From Flavobacterium sp. CECT 9288 (GTDB taxonomy: Bacteria; Bacteroidota; Bacteroidia; Flavobacteriales; Flavobacteriaceae), in NCBI RefSeq assembly GCF_918731615.1, contig NZ_OU957226.1, forward strand, positions 2,791,501 to 2,855,500: a stretch of DNA of 64,000 bases, written 5' to 3'. The position numbers and the translations under genes are program-made. Numbering within the stretch: position 1 is the stretch's first letter; every line of letters begins with the position of its first letter. The notes below the pieces were generated by a model. It saw only the letters and a list, made by a program, of their open reading frames with translations. It was not told the DNA's origin and ran no database searches. This document shows, one piece after another, positions 15,825-24,927 of the stretch.

Positions 15825-17824
15825 GATAACTCTAATAATATTGTTGCATTTTTTACTACATTTTCACCTGCTTGCAACGACTGTTTTTTAACTTTTCCTA
15901 CACCTACAACTTTTACTTTCATCCCTAAATTTCCAAGAAGCGCTACAGCATCCATGCCTGACATACCTTTAAGATTAGGGACTACTTTCTGCTTTTTCTG
16001 AACTTTTGAATAGTAAGCCTCATAGCTTTGTTCTTGCTTATCAATTTTCCTGTCAAGATTTTTTATGGTATTGGTTGAAGGAGCATCGGTAAATATTTTT
16101 TGTGCAATTCTTTTAAAAACTGGCCCAGCCACATCAGCACCGTAATAATTATTAAGTGCTGTATTAGGCTTATGCACCACCACTATACAAGAATACTTAG
16201 GATTATCAGCTGGAAAATAGCCCACAAAAGAGGAGGCGTAATACATTCCTGTTCTTCCTGCTTTACCATAGTTTACCTGTGCCGTACCGGTTTTTCCTGC
16301 CATTGAAAAATCTTTAGAAAACAATTTAGATCCTGTTCCTTTTTTCACCACATTAGCCAAGACTGCTTTGAGTTTAACAATGGTTTCCTTAGAACAAATT
16401 TTAGGGTTTAAAACTTCTTTTTCATATTTTTTTATGGTTCTATTCCACTCTTTTATTTCAGATACAAATTGTGGTTTTACCATTTCCCCATCATTTGCAA
16501 CGGCATTATAAAAAGCTAATGTTTGCATTGGTGTAATATGCACTCCGTATCCAAAAGCCATCCAAGGCAATGATATTTTAGACCAACTTCTATCTGTAGG
16601 TTGAGGCACATAAGGGATTCCTTCCCCTTTGATAGAGAGTCCTAATGTTTTATTAAGTCCATAATTATTAAGATGATTTACAAACTGCGACGGATTCTCT
16701 TTGTATGCATTATAAACCGCTTGAACTAATATTGTATTAGATGAAACCTCAAAACCTCTAGCCAGAGAAATTTTGCCGTATCCACCTTCATGAGAATCTT
16801 CTACTTTTTTACCAAAATACGTTATCACTCCGTTTTTGCTATCATAAACTGCACTTGTATCTACTTTTTTATCATCTAACAATGCCATTAATCCTGCTAA
16901 TTTATAAGTAGAACCAGGCTCATGAGACTCTGCTACGGCGTAATTTGTAGTTTCATAATAAGTACCGTCATTAGCTCTTCCTAAATTAGAAATTGCTTTA
17001 ATATGACCCGTTTTAGTCTCCATCACTACTACTGATCCATGATCTGCCTCATAAGACTCCAGCTGTTTCAATAAAGCGTGATGTGCTATATCTTGAATGT
17101 ACACATCAATAGTTGAGATGACATCATACCCGTCTTGAGGATCTACCTCATTAACATCACGAATAGGTTTCCATTGTCCTTTTGCAATTTTTTGTTTTAA
17201 AATCTTACCGTCTTTCCCATTCAAATATTTTCTAAAAGCCCATTCTATTCCTTTTCCATCAACAGATTGACCATTTTGAGTACGTTCATACCCTACGGTT
17301 CTTTCGGCAATTTTACCAATGGGATGCTCCCTAACTGTTTCTTGCTCTACAATTATCCCTCCTTTGAAAGCTCCCAAATTAAATAATGGAAAACCTTTAA
17401 TTTTAAAATAAGAAGTATAACCTAGTTTACGACCTATTAAATAATATCTATTCTTGTTGGCACGTGCTTTTCTTAACTCATTTTCAAAATAGCTAGATGT
17501 TTTACCCAACACTGTTGCTAAAGAGTCTGAAAGTGATTTTACATTCTTTTCAAAGACTTCGGTTTTGGGCGCAACGGCATCAAAACGTATTTCATAATTA
17601 GGAATTGATGTAGCCAATAGACTGCCATCAGCCGAGTAAATATTTCCTTTATTGGCTGGTATTACAAAGTTCCTTACCGTTCTTTCTTTGGCTAATTTTC
17701 GATAATAATCTCCCTCAACCCATTGAATATTGGTTAATTTAATAGTAATAGCCACTGCAATCACAAAGATGAATGCAGCAACCAGATAAATTCTGTAGGA
17801 TATATTTTTATCGTCTACTCCCAT
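15821..17824 (-). CDS. ftsI: Septal transpeptidase FtsI (PBP3-type) with C-terminal PASTA domain
   Basis: This class B penicillin-binding protein cross-links septal peptidoglycan. The 667-residue product has one N-terminal membrane helix (about 12-30), a pedestal domain beginning at FVIPANKGNIYSADG, and a transpeptidase domain with the three active-site motifs: STYK in HEPGSTYKL (about residue 310), SSN in FEVSSNTIL, and KTGT in MAGKTGTAQ. A PASTA-like domain (VVPNLKGMSGMDAVALLGN) occupies the last ~65 residues. PASTA on the division PBP is common in Bacteroidota but not in E. coli. It overlaps ftsL by 10 bases. Confidence 0.95.
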   Translation of the reverse strand: MGVDDKNISYRIYLVAAFIFVIAVAITIKLTNIQWVEGDYYRKLAKERTVRNFVIPANKGNIYSADGSLLATSIPNYEIRFDAVAPKTEVFEKNVKSLSDSLATVLGKTSSYFENELRKARANKNRYYLIGRKLGYTSYFKIKGFPLFNLGAFKGGIIVEQETVREHPIGKIAERTVGYERTQNGQSVDGKGIEWAFRKYLNGKDGKILKQKIAKGQWKPIRDVNEVDPQDGYDVISTIDVYIQDIAHHALLKQLESYEADHGSVVVMETKTGHIKAISNLGRANDGTYYETTNYAVAESHEPGSTYKLAGLMALLDDKKVDTSAVYDSKNGVITYFGKKVEDSHEGGYGKISLARGFEVSSNTILVQAVYNAYKENPSQFVNHLNNYGLNKTLGLSIKGEGIPYVPQPTDRSWSKISLPWMAFGYGVHITPMQTLAFYNAVANDGEMVKPQFVSEIKEWNRTIKKYEKEVLNPKICSKETIVKLKAVLANVVKKGTGSKLFSKDFSMAGKTGTAQVNYGKAGRTGMYYASSFVGYFPADNPKYSCIVVVHKPNTALNNYYGADVAGPVFKRIAQKIFTDAPSTNTIKNLDRKIDKQEQSYEAYYSKVQKKQKVVPNLKGMSGMDAVALLGNLGMKVKVVGVGKVKKQSLQAGENVVKNATILLELS

Positions 17825-18162
17825 ATTTTTTTGAAAAAGCTTTTTTCTTCTTCTTTGACTACTTTTATTTTTACTGGCGGCACTGTGGATGGAAAAATTT
17901 GTTTTTGCAACATTTTCTCAGATATAGTGGACTCCATTTTTAATTTCATTAACTCTGACCTTCTATCTACAAACTCTGATCGCAATTCTTTAACTTGATT
18001 AGAGAGTGCCGCTATTTCAAATACTTTTTGTTCAAATCTTTGTGTATTTGCAATCATAATAATAGCAAGTGCAATTCCAAAAACAATGAATCGCCAGTTT
18101 TTTACAGCATCATCGTTTACAAGAAACTTTGCTTTTAATAAACTGTAAACCCCGTTTTTCAT
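17815..18162 (-). CDS. ftsL: FtsL-like cell division protein
   Basis: The 115-residue product has a short cytoplasmic N-terminus, one membrane helix (about 25-42, FIVFGIALAIIMIANT) and a periplasmic coiled-coil stretch (EIAALSNQVKELRSEFVDRR) ending in a basic tail. This topology, together with its place between rsmH and ftsI, is that of FtsL, the small scaffold that joins FtsQ, FtsB and FtsWI. The family has little sequence conservation, so the call rests on topology and context. It starts four bases after the rsmH stop. Confidence 0.82.
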   Translation of the reverse strand: MKNGVYSLLKAKFLVNDDAVKNWRFIVFGIALAIIMIANTQRFEQKVFEIAALSNQVKELRSEFVDRRSELMKLKMESTISEKMLQKQIFPSTVPPVKIKVVKEEEKSFFKKIWE

Positions 18163-18165
18163 TTT

Positions 18166-19074
18166 TTATCTTTTTTCAGCAATTCTTAATTTGGCACTTC
18201 TTGCTCTATTATTCTCTTTAATCTCGTTAGCATTGGGAACAATTAATTTTCCAATGGTTTTAAATGGAACCGAAAAATTTCCAAAAAAATCACGTTCAGG
18301 CTCTCCATCAAACATTCCGTTTTTTACAAATCTTTTCACCAATCGGTCTTCAAGAGAATGATATGAAATAACACTCAAACGTCCTTCTGGTTTTAAGATT
18401 TCTAAAGATTGCTCTAAGAATTCCTTTAAAACATCCATTTCTTGATTCACCTCTATCCTTATAGCTTGATATATCTGAGCTAGTATTTTATTTTTAACTC
18501 TTTCTGGCAAATACCTTGACAAAACCTCTTTTAACTCATCAGTAGTTTTTATTGGGTATTGCGTTCTGGCTTCTACTATAGTCCTTGCCAGTACAGGAGC
18601 GTTTTTTAACTCTCCATAATCCAGAAAAACTCTTTTTAAATTTGCTTCATCATATTCGTTTACCACCTTGTAAGCACTCAAGTCATTTTTCTGGCTCATT
18701 CTCATATCTAAGTCCGCATCAAAACGAGTTGAGAAACCTCTCTCTGGAACATCAAACTGATGTGAAGAAACTCCAAGGTCTCCTAAAATCCCATCAACAC
18801 TCTTTACTCCATAAAAACGCAAAAACCGTTTTATAAAACGGAAGTTTTCATTTATCAGGGTAAATCTATCATCAGCTAATGCGTTGGCTAATGCGTCTTC
18901 ATCTTGATCAAAGGCAAACAACTTCCCATTTGGCCCCAGCCGTTTCAAAATTTCTTTTGAATGACCTCCTCCTCCAAAAGTTACATCTACATATACTCCA
19001 TCAGGATGAATATTTAAACCATCTACTGATTCCTGAAGCAAAACAGGATTATGATATTCCATTGTTGTCGTCAT
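18166..19074 (-). CDS. rsmH: 16S rRNA (cytosine1402-N4)-methyltransferase RsmH
   Basis: RsmH methylates N4 of C1402 in 16S rRNA using SAM. The 302-residue product begins YHNPVLLQESVDGL, then has the SAM-binding loop VDVTFGGGGHSKEIL, DQDEDA, GILGDLGVSSHQFD, ERGFSTRFDADLDMRM and SYHSLEDRLVKRF, all diagnostic of RsmH (MraW). Two ATGs are possible: 19074, overlapping mraZ by 26 bases, or 19062, which would give the family-like start MEYHNPVLL. The overlap indicates co-translation with mraZ. Confidence 0.96.
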   Translation of the reverse strand: MTTTMEYHNPVLLQESVDGLNIHPDGVYVDVTFGGGGHSKEILKRLGPNGKLFAFDQDEDALANALADDRFTLINENFRFIKRFLRFYGVKSVDGILGDLGVSSHQFDVPERGFSTRFDADLDMRMSQKNDLSAYKVVNEYDEANLKRVFLDYGELKNAPVLARTIVEARTQYPIKTTDELKEVLSRYLPERVKNKILAQIYQAIRIEVNQEMDVLKEFLEQSLEILKPEGRLSVISYHSLEDRLVKRFVKNGMFDGEPERDFFGNFSVPFKTIGKLIVPNANEIKENNRARSAKLRIAEKR

Positions 19075-19522
19075 TTAAATTCCCCATTACTTCTTCTGCT
19101 AAATCTGCAAAATCCAGATCATCTCCACTTATTGATTTCTCATACAAATCTTTATCCCAAATCTCTACCATATTAATAGATGACGAGAAAACAACATCTT
19201 TAGTAATACTTGCAAAAACTGCTAAATCCTTTGGAGCCAATAATCTACCTAGCGCATCAATCTCTACCACTTTTACTCCTGCGGTAAACCTTCGGATAAA
19301 ATCATTATTTTTTTTTACAAAGCGATTGAGCTTGTTAATTTTTGCCATCATTACATTCCACTCTTGCATAGGATACAACTCAAGACATGGTTGAAACACA
19401 GAACGCTTCAAAACAAACCCGTCTTGAAGTGATGAAGCCAATTGCTTTTTAAGCGGTGCTGGCAGTAGCATCCTGCCTTTTGCATCAACTTTGCATTCAT
19501 ATGTTCCTACAATTGTGTCCAA
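19049..19522 (-). CDS. mraZ: Transcriptional regulator MraZ
   Basis: MraZ is the DNA-binding regulator encoded first in dcw clusters; in E. coli it represses its own operon. The 157-residue product has two swapped-hairpin AbrB-type domains, each with the DxxxR motif: VDAKGRMLLP (13-17 core) and IDALGRLLAPKDLA (89-93 core). Length and start (MDTIVGTYECKVD) fit the family. Three TGGTA repeats at 10-base spacing stand about 45 bases upstream and are the probable operator. Confidence 0.96.
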   Translation of the reverse strand: MDTIVGTYECKVDAKGRMLLPAPLKKQLASSLQDGFVLKRSVFQPCLELYPMQEWNVMMAKINKLNRFVKKNNDFIRRFTAGVKVVEIDALGRLLAPKDLAVFASITKDVVFSSSINMVEIWDKDLYEKSISGDDLDFADLAEEVMGNLNDDNNGIS

Positions 19523-19547
19523 ACAAAAAGTATTAAATGATGTAGAG

Positions 19548-19555
19548 CAAAAATA
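19548..19555 (-). promoter_or_regulatory. Probable -7 element of the dcw operon promoter
   Basis: On the minus strand TATTTTTG matches TAnnTTTG, 26 bases before the mraZ ATG. The TTG inside the last TGGTA repeat is 15 bases upstream, slightly short for a -33 element, so the operator would overlap the promoter. Confidence 0.45.
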
Positions 19556-19565
19556 TAAAAAAATC

Positions 19566-19614
19566 TACCACAATTTACCACTTGCTACCACTTTGTTAAT
19601 AAGTTTAACCACTT
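19566..19614 (-). promoter_or_regulatory. Candidate MraZ operator: 3+1 direct repeats
   Basis: On the minus strand AGTGGTAGCA, AGTGGTAAAT and TGTGGTAGAT follow one another, so TGGTA recurs at exactly 10-base steps (19566-19591 on the plus strand reads taccac three times). A fourth AAAGTGGTTA lies about two turns upstream (19607-19614). E. coli MraZ binds TGGGN repeats at 10-base period, and mycoplasma MraZ binds AAAGTG-type repeats with 3-base gaps; this array fits both patterns. The rest of the 372-base gap 19523-19894 shows no gene, only A/T-rich sequence. Confidence 0.72.
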
Positions 19615-19894
19615 TCTAGCCAAAATCCTTAATTTATATACTGTCAACAGGTTAGCCTCATTTTTGTTAATTCCCTCTTCAAGAATAAAAACCGTAGCAG
19701 GATTGTTCAAAATATGGAAATATCAAGCAATTAAAAAGATATTTTCACGTAAAAAAACACTAGTATTTTACTACATAAAAAGAATTATTTATGGTACGCT
19801 AGTGATAATTTTACAATTAAAAATTGTCTTAAAAATTCATTTTTATTTATTAAATCCTATATTTGTCAAAATTGAAAATAGGGATTAAAAAAAA

Positions 19895-20668
19895 ATGGAA
19901 AAACACTATAAAAAAGAGGGAAGATACAGCTATTATGAAGCAGGTGAAGGGACTCCAATTGTCATTTTACACGGACTTATGGGCGGACTTAGTAATTTTG
20001 ATGCTGTTGCTGATCACTTTTCTTCAAAGGGTTACAAAATTATCATTCCAGACTTACCCATTTACACACAAAACATTTTAAAGACTAATGTAAAAAGTTT
20101 TGCAAAATACGTTAAAGATTTCATCACTTTCAAAGGATTAGAGCGTGTTATTTTACTTGGAAATTCCCTAGGAGGACATATTGCATTGTATCACACCAAA
20201 ATGTATCCTGAAAAAGTAGCTGGACTTGTAATTACTGGTAGTTCTGGTCTTTACGAAAGCGCCATGGGTGACAGTTATCCAAAAAGAGGTGATTACGAAT
20301 ACATAAAAAAGAAAGCCGAAGACGTATTCTACGATCCAAAAGTTGCCACAAAAGAACTTATCGATGAAGTGTACGAATCTGTAAACGACCGTATCAAATT
20401 AATAAAAACGCTTACGATTGCAAAAAGCGCTATACGCCACAATATGGCCAAAGATCTACCTAAAATGCATGTACAAACTTGTATTATTTGGGGAAAAAAT
20501 GACAAAGTAACACCTCCAGATGTTGCCGAAGAATTTCATAAATTATTACCAAACTCTACTTTGTACTGGATTGATAAATGCGGTCATGCTGCAATGATGG
20601 AGCATCCAGAAGAATTCAACCGCCTGCTAGAAGAATGGCTTACCAATACGCATCTTGCCATACATTAA
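19895..20668 (+). CDS. Alpha/beta hydrolase
   Basis: The 257-residue product is an alpha/beta-hydrolase with the oxyanion segment VILHGLMGGLSNFD (about residue 24), the nucleophile elbow LLGNSLGGHIALYH (G-N-S-L-G-G, serine about residue 98), the acid in IIWGKNDKVTPPDVAEEF and the catalytic histidine in DKCGHAAMMEHPEEF. The triad is complete, so it should be active; the substrate cannot be read from the sequence. No signal peptide, so cytosolic. It starts 30 bases upstream of engB on the same strand and probably shares its transcript. Confidence 0.88.
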   Translation: MEKHYKKEGRYSYYEAGEGTPIVILHGLMGGLSNFDAVADHFSSKGYKIIIPDLPIYTQNILKTNVKSFAKYVKDFITFKGLERVILLGNSLGGHIALYHTKMYPEKVAGLVITGSSGLYESAMGDSYPKRGDYEYIKKKAEDVFYDPKVATKELIDEVYESVNDRIKLIKTLTIAKSAIRHNMAKDLPKMHVQTCIIWGKNDKVTPPDVAEEFHKLLPNSTLYWIDKCGHAAMMEHPEEFNRLLEEWLTNTHLAIH

Positions 20669-20698
20669 GGCAAAGTTTGCATTTTACACCTTTAGAAC

Positions 20699-21319
20699 AT
20701 GAAAATTAATACCGCCGAATTTGTTATCAGTAACTCCGATGTATCAAAATGTCCAAAAGACTTTTTACCGGAGTATGCTTTTATTGGCCGATCCAATGTG
20801 GGAAAATCATCCTTGATTAACATGATTACCAACCACAAAAAATTAGCCAAAACATCGGGACGCCCAGGAAAAACCCAATTAATAAATCATTTTTTGATTA
20901 ACAACAACTGGTTTTTAGTGGATTTACCTGGCTATGGTTATGCTAAAGTATCTAAAAAAACGAAGTCTATATTTCAAGAATTCATTACTGATTATTTTGA
21001 AACAAGAGAACAACTTGTTTGCGCTTTTGTGTTAATTGATATTAGGCATGAAGCACAAACGATAGATGTTGAATTCATGTCATACATGGGCGAAAGTGAA
21101 ATTCCGTTTTGTATTATTTTCACCAAAGCCGATAAGATTAGTAAAGTAAAAATTGACTCCCACATTGCTGCCTATAAAAAGAAAATGTTTGCAAATAACT
21201 GGGCCGAAATGCCTCAATATTTTGTTACATCAGCAACAGAATGTACTGGGAAGGAAGAGTTATTGACCTATATTGATGAAGTGAATCAAGAAGTTTTTAA
21301 AAACAACAGTCAATTTTAG
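20699..21319 (+). CDS. engB: Ribosome biogenesis GTPase EngB (YsxC/YihA)
   Basis: EngB is an essential GTPase needed for assembly of the large ribosomal subunit. The 206-residue product has the family's G motifs in order: G1 FIGRSNVGKSSLIN (about residue 30), G2 TSGRPGKTQLINHF, G3 VDLPGYGYAKVS (the EngB-specific variant), G4 FTKADKIS and the G5-like VTSATECTGKEEL. The ATG at 20699 gives the usual N-terminus MKINTAEFVIS. It is followed 13 bases later by a lipoprotein gene. Confidence 0.96.
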   Translation: MKINTAEFVISNSDVSKCPKDFLPEYAFIGRSNVGKSSLINMITNHKKLAKTSGRPGKTQLINHFLINNNWFLVDLPGYGYAKVSKKTKSIFQEFITDYFETREQLVCAFVLIDIRHEAQTIDVEFMSYMGESEIPFCIIFTKADKISKVKIDSHIAAYKKKMFANNWAEMPQYFVTSATECTGKEELLTYIDEVNQEVFKNNSQF

Positions 21320-21332
21320 AACTAATTTTTCA

Positions 21333-21980
21333 ATGAATTCAAACAATAGGAGCATCTTTTTTAAAGTAGGAATCCTTTTTATAGCTCTGACCTCCTGTAA
21401 ATCGCACACCTACCTACTTACAAATCATGATTACAAAACAGGTGTAGATTTTACCCAAGGAAAATGGCTCTTAAACACGGTCTACAGCGCTAAGGAAAAC
21501 CGAGAAAAACTCACTGAAGAAGCAGCATCGTTTTTTGCTGAAAATATAGGTAATCGTTATCATTTTCGGGCCGATGCTAAGGGCTTGCTCCTTCCTGAAA
21601 ACATACCTCTTAATCCCAATAAAGAACAAATCAAATTACTACAAGCAGGTACCGGATTTGATTACTTCATCAATGTATCATCCAAAAAAAATAAAGATGA
21701 ATTAGGAACAATCTCTTTATTTGACGATGAACAATCAAGAGAGGAAAACAATGCAGAAGTTTCTTTAGAAATATACGATTTGAATTTACATCAAATTATA
21801 TATACTCAAAAGGCGATTGGTAGTGATCGTGCAGAAAAACAAAAGTCAATCTGGGAAACCAAAAAATCAAATAAACTAATTGATAACATCAATTTTCATA
21901 AAAGCTCCAATAAATTAGTATTAGGGAGTCTAAAAAAGATATTGAAAGATCTTAAAAAGAAATCTATCCAAAAAAAATAA
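21333..21980 (+). CDS. Hypothetical lipoprotein
   Basis: I do not recognise the family. The 215-residue product has an N-terminal hydrophobic segment ending in a lipobox (GILFIALTSC, Cys about residue 22), so it should be lipidated and placed in an outer or inner membrane facing the periplasm. The mature part is hydrophilic, with a basic C-terminus (KKILKDLKKKSIQKK). It is 13 bases downstream of engB and ends at a perfect bidirectional terminator. Confidence 0.75.
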   Translation: MNSNNRSIFFKVGILFIALTSCKSHTYLLTNHDYKTGVDFTQGKWLLNTVYSAKENREKLTEEAASFFAENIGNRYHFRADAKGLLLPENIPLNPNKEQIKLLQAGTGFDYFINVSSKKNKDELGTISLFDDEQSREENNAEVSLEIYDLNLHQIIYTQKAIGSDRAEKQKSIWETKKSNKLIDNINFHKSSNKLVLGSLKKILKDLKKKSIQKK

Positions 21981-22004
21981 GAGCTACAGGAACAGCTCTT
22001 ATTT
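21977..22004. terminator. Bidirectional terminator between the lipoprotein gene and gldC
   Basis: aataagagct and agctcttatt form a perfect 10-bp stem with an 8-base loop, with A and T runs on both sides. It lies between two converging genes. Confidence 0.85.
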
Positions 22005-22008
22005 TTTT

Positions 22009-22347
22009 TTATTTTTTGGTTAAGTCGAGTTTTTCTGCAAAATAATCACAAAAATCTTTCATCGTAGCCGACATTTTTTCATCATTGGTAGCTCTGTGAA
22101 ACGTCTCAGACATGGCTACTAAAGTTTGATGGAAGAAAATTTTCATTTCATCTACAGGCATGTCCTTTGTCCACAAATCAATTCTCATACTTTCTTTAGC
22201 TTTGCTATCCCATATTGAAAGCATTATAGCTTTAGCTTCTTCGTGCTCTACACCACCATCTTTGGCAGTCCACATTAGTTTTTCTGGAACGCGATTTTCA
22301 TCTAGTTCAACTAAAAATTTTATTTCTGATGTATTGGTATTTGACAT
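22009..22347 (-). CDS. gldC: Gliding motility protein GldC
   Basis: The 112-residue product matches GldC of flavobacteria: it begins with a strand like EIKFLVELDENRVPEKLMW and contains EEAKAIMLSIWD and LWTKDMPVDEMKIFFHQTL. GldC is a small soluble protein encoded next to gldB. In F. johnsoniae its loss weakens gliding, while its exact biochemical role is not established. The gene begins where gldB ends (shared base at 22347), so the two are cotranscribed and probably translationally coupled. Confidence 0.93.
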   Translation of the reverse strand: MSNTNTSEIKFLVELDENRVPEKLMWTAKDGGVEHEEAKAIMLSIWDSKAKESMRIDLWTKDMPVDEMKIFFHQTLVAMSETFHRATNDEKMSATMKDFCDYFAEKLDLTKK

Positions 22348-23303
22348 TATTTTTTGGGTTTGTATTTTGATTTAACAAAGATTTCTTTTGCATCTGTTTT
22401 TAACAATTCTTCTAGTGAAGCGCCACTGTTTTCCATGTAAGCTCTAACAATTTGCCATCCTACCCATACCCCTACTTGACCAGGAGAATCGTTATCAATT
22501 TCTAAATAAAATTTTGAGAACGGTGCTGGGTTGATAAACCTAAGTGCTAATTTTTGCTCACTACTATAGAGCATTTCCTTCTCTAAGAAATAGCGCCACA
22601 TGTAGCTTTCGTTTTCTTCACACCATTTTATTTGTTCAGGAGTATATCCTATTTTCTCAGCATCAGTGTAAGTTGGCAGCAATACATCTTTCAAATAAAG
22701 CTGCTTACCCCAATAAACCATTTGAGACAACAACTCTTTTTGAGTTCCCGGAGGAATTTTACGCATGGCAAAACTTGACACTACATCAGGTGCAATTTGT
22801 CTTTCTTCAAAATTTTGTTTTAGGTAATTGGGAAATTGATAAAATTTATGATCCTTTCCTAAGTACAATTCGAGAGAAATGATTACCAAAGAGTCTGCAT
22901 AAATTGCTTTGGTATTGTAATCCATTTCAGATATAACAGTGATCACTTTTGGGGTTCTTGTTTTTGGAAAATGATATTTTATTTGCTTAAATAAATCATC
23001 TAACTCTTTCTTTACAGGTTGTATGTTGGCATACTTTTTTTGAACCTCTGTGTATAATTCTCTCCAAAGAGGATTTTGCATTTTCTCTATCCAAACCGTG
23101 TTATCATTGCCTGCAGGAAAAAAATAAGGATACTGTTTTTTAACCTTCTCTAAATTTTCTGGTTTGGTTTCAAAAAAAAGTTTGTCAAATCTTTCTACCT
23201 TCAAATCTACAGGAATCTCTGAAACTTCATGCTCTACTTTCGTTTTTTTCTCGCATGCCATCAAAACAAGACAAAAGACTGCCGTTAATAGGTATTTTTT
23301 CAT
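22347..23303 (-). CDS. gldB: Gliding motility lipoprotein GldB
   Basis: The 318-residue product has a signal peptide with a lipobox (LTAVFCLVLMACEKK, Cys about residue 17) and the family's patterns VERFDKLFFETKPENL, TVISEMDYNTKAIYADS and VGVWVGWQIVRAYMENS near the C-terminus. GldB is required for gliding in Flavobacterium johnsoniae. The adjacent gldC confirms the call. The late region has the look of a DUF2268-type peptidase relative without an obvious catalytic HExxH. nadE is divergent, about 100 bases away. Confidence 0.94.
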   Translation of the reverse strand: MKKYLLTAVFCLVLMACEKKTKVEHEVSEIPVDLKVERFDKLFFETKPENLEKVKKQYPYFFPAGNDNTVWIEKMQNPLWRELYTEVQKKYANIQPVKKELDDLFKQIKYHFPKTRTPKVITVISEMDYNTKAIYADSLVIISLELYLGKDHKFYQFPNYLKQNFEERQIAPDVVSSFAMRKIPPGTQKELLSQMVYWGKQLYLKDVLLPTYTDAEKIGYTPEQIKWCEENESYMWRYFLEKEMLYSSEQKLALRFINPAPFSKFYLEIDNDSPGQVGVWVGWQIVRAYMENSGASLEELLKTDAKEIFVKSKYKPKK

Positions 23304-23401
23304 AATTATTTAATTAAATTTGTGTATGTAACCTCGGGAATTAATGCATAACAAATTGCTTTTGCAAATATACATCCCTCCTTTTTAAAACGTGAATTAT
23401 T

Positions 23402-24199
23402 ATGACTAAAAAAAGTATTTTTGAAGCTGAAAAAGTAAATACTCATATTGTAAACTGGTTAAAAAACTATGCCGAAAATGCAAAAGTTAACGGTTTTGTC
23501 ATAGGTATTTCCGGTGGTGTAGACTCTGCAGTAACCTCTACTTTGTGTGCACAAACAGGCTTACAAGTTTTATGTGTTGAAATGCCTATTCATCAGGCTC
23601 AAAGCCACGTGCAAAGAGCCCAAGAGCATATTGAGCAATTAAAATCTAGATTTTCAAACGTACAAAGCGTGCAAACTGATTTGACTGCTGTATTTGAAAC
23701 TTTTAAACAAAATGTTCCTCACAGTATTGATGAGGCAAAGTTCAACCTTTCACTAGCAAACACACGTGCCCGCATACGAATGACTACATTGTATTACCTT
23801 GCAGGCATACATGGATTACTAGTTGCTGGAACTGGAAATAAAGTTGAAGATTTTGGTGTTGGATTTTATACAAAATACGGCGATGGTGGTGTTGACTTAA
23901 GTCCAATTGCTGATTTAATGAAATCAGAAGTGTATCAATTGGGGCAGTATTTAAAAATTCCAACATCTATTCAAAAAGCATCCCCTACAGATGGCCTTTT
24001 TGGCGATGACAGAACCGATGAAGACCAACTCGGGGCCAGTTATGATGAGTTAGAATGGGCTATGTTAGCAGCTGAATCTGAAAAAAAAGCATCAGATTTT
24101 GAAGGACGACAAAAAATTGTATTCGAAATTTACAAGCGTTTAAACACCGCAAACCGCCATAAAATGGAGCCTATTCCGGTATGTAAAATAAATTTTTGA
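23402..24199 (+). CDS. nadE: NAD synthetase (ammonia-dependent type)
   Basis: NadE amidates deamido-NAD to NAD with ATP. The 265-residue product has the PP-loop GISGGVDSAVTSTL (about residue 34), LANTRARIRMTTLYYLA and GTGNKVEDFGVGFYTKYGDGGVD, followed by SPTDGLFGDDRTDEDQLG. It has no glutaminase domain, so it is the short form that uses ammonia directly. This gene is also found divergent to gldB in other flavobacteria, as I recall. Confidence 0.95.
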   Translation: MTKKSIFEAEKVNTHIVNWLKNYAENAKVNGFVIGISGGVDSAVTSTLCAQTGLQVLCVEMPIHQAQSHVQRAQEHIEQLKSRFSNVQSVQTDLTAVFETFKQNVPHSIDEAKFNLSLANTRARIRMTTLYYLAGIHGLLVAGTGNKVEDFGVGFYTKYGDGGVDLSPIADLMKSEVYQLGQYLKIPTSIQKASPTDGLFGDDRTDEDQLGASYDELEWAMLAAESEKKASDFEGRQKIVFEIYKRLNTANRHKMEPIPVCKINF

Positions 24200-24297
24200 T
24201 AAAAAATTAAATTTTTATGTTGATTTACAATTAATTACAGAATTTATTTATTAATTTTACAACTCCAATAACAAACAATTCAAAAAAATTTAAAATT

Positions 24298-24927
24298 ATG
24301 ATTAAAGTATGTATAGCCGATAATTATCCTGTTGTGCATTTTGGAGTAAAATCTTACTTTAAAGATAATGCTGACATCTCTATTGTAGCCAATGTGGGCA
24401 ATTTCTTGATGGTACGAGATATACTTCAAACGAAAGACATTGATGTATTAGTACTAGATTTGGACCTGGAAGGACTTTCAAGTATCTTCGAGATCAAAAC
24501 AATCTTGAAAGATTTCCCAAAAACAAAAGTGATTTTATACAGTGGTCTCTCTGAGCAGATTTATGCACCAAATGCCATTAAAGCCGGAGCATCTGGCTTT
24601 GTGCACAAATCCGAAAAGTTAGAAACACTAGGAATTGCTATTGTAAAAGTATCACAAGGTAAGATCATCATGAATGAAACCGTGAAGAAAAACTTAGCCT
24701 TGATTGCAAAACAAACTAAAAGTGAGCGTTTGTATCGCAAACTTTCTAACCGTGAAGTTGAAGTATTACGCTACTTAAGTGGAGGAAAAAAGAATCACGA
24801 AATTGCTGACATCTTAAACCTAAACGAAAAAACAATTAGTACTTACAAATTACGTTTATTAACTAAACTAAATGTAACCAACCTAGTTGATCTAGTAGAC
24901 AAAGCAAAAAAATTAGAAATCGTTTAG
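24298..24927 (+). CDS. LuxR/NarL-family response regulator
   Basis: The 209-residue product has an N-terminal receiver domain (VCIADNYPVVHFGVKSYF; phosphoacceptor Asp in VLVLDLDLEG about residue 54; lysine in SGFVHKSEKL) and a C-terminal LuxR-type helix-turn-helix (LSNREVEVLRYLSGGKKNHE, then EKTISTYKLRLLTKL). It should be activated by phosphorylation and bind DNA. No histidine kinase is adjacent, so the partner is unknown. Its TAG overlaps the dnaG stop on the other strand. Confidence 0.93.
   Translation: MIKVCIADNYPVVHFGVKSYFKDNADISIVANVGNFLMVRDILQTKDIDVLVLDLDLEGLSSIFEIKTILKDFPKTKVILYSGLSEQIYAPNAIKAGASGFVHKSEKLETLGIAIVKVSQGKIIMNETVKKNLALIAKQTKSERLYRKLSNREVEVLRYLSGGKKNHEIADILNLNEKTISTYKLRLLTKLNVTNLVDLVDKAKKLEIV

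Noticed and set aside
19664..19888. 74-codon open frame upstream of the alpha/beta hydrolase gene
   Set aside because: Its composition is that of A/T-rich intergenic DNA (runs of Lys and Ile), with no recognisable motif. It overlaps the hydrolase leader.
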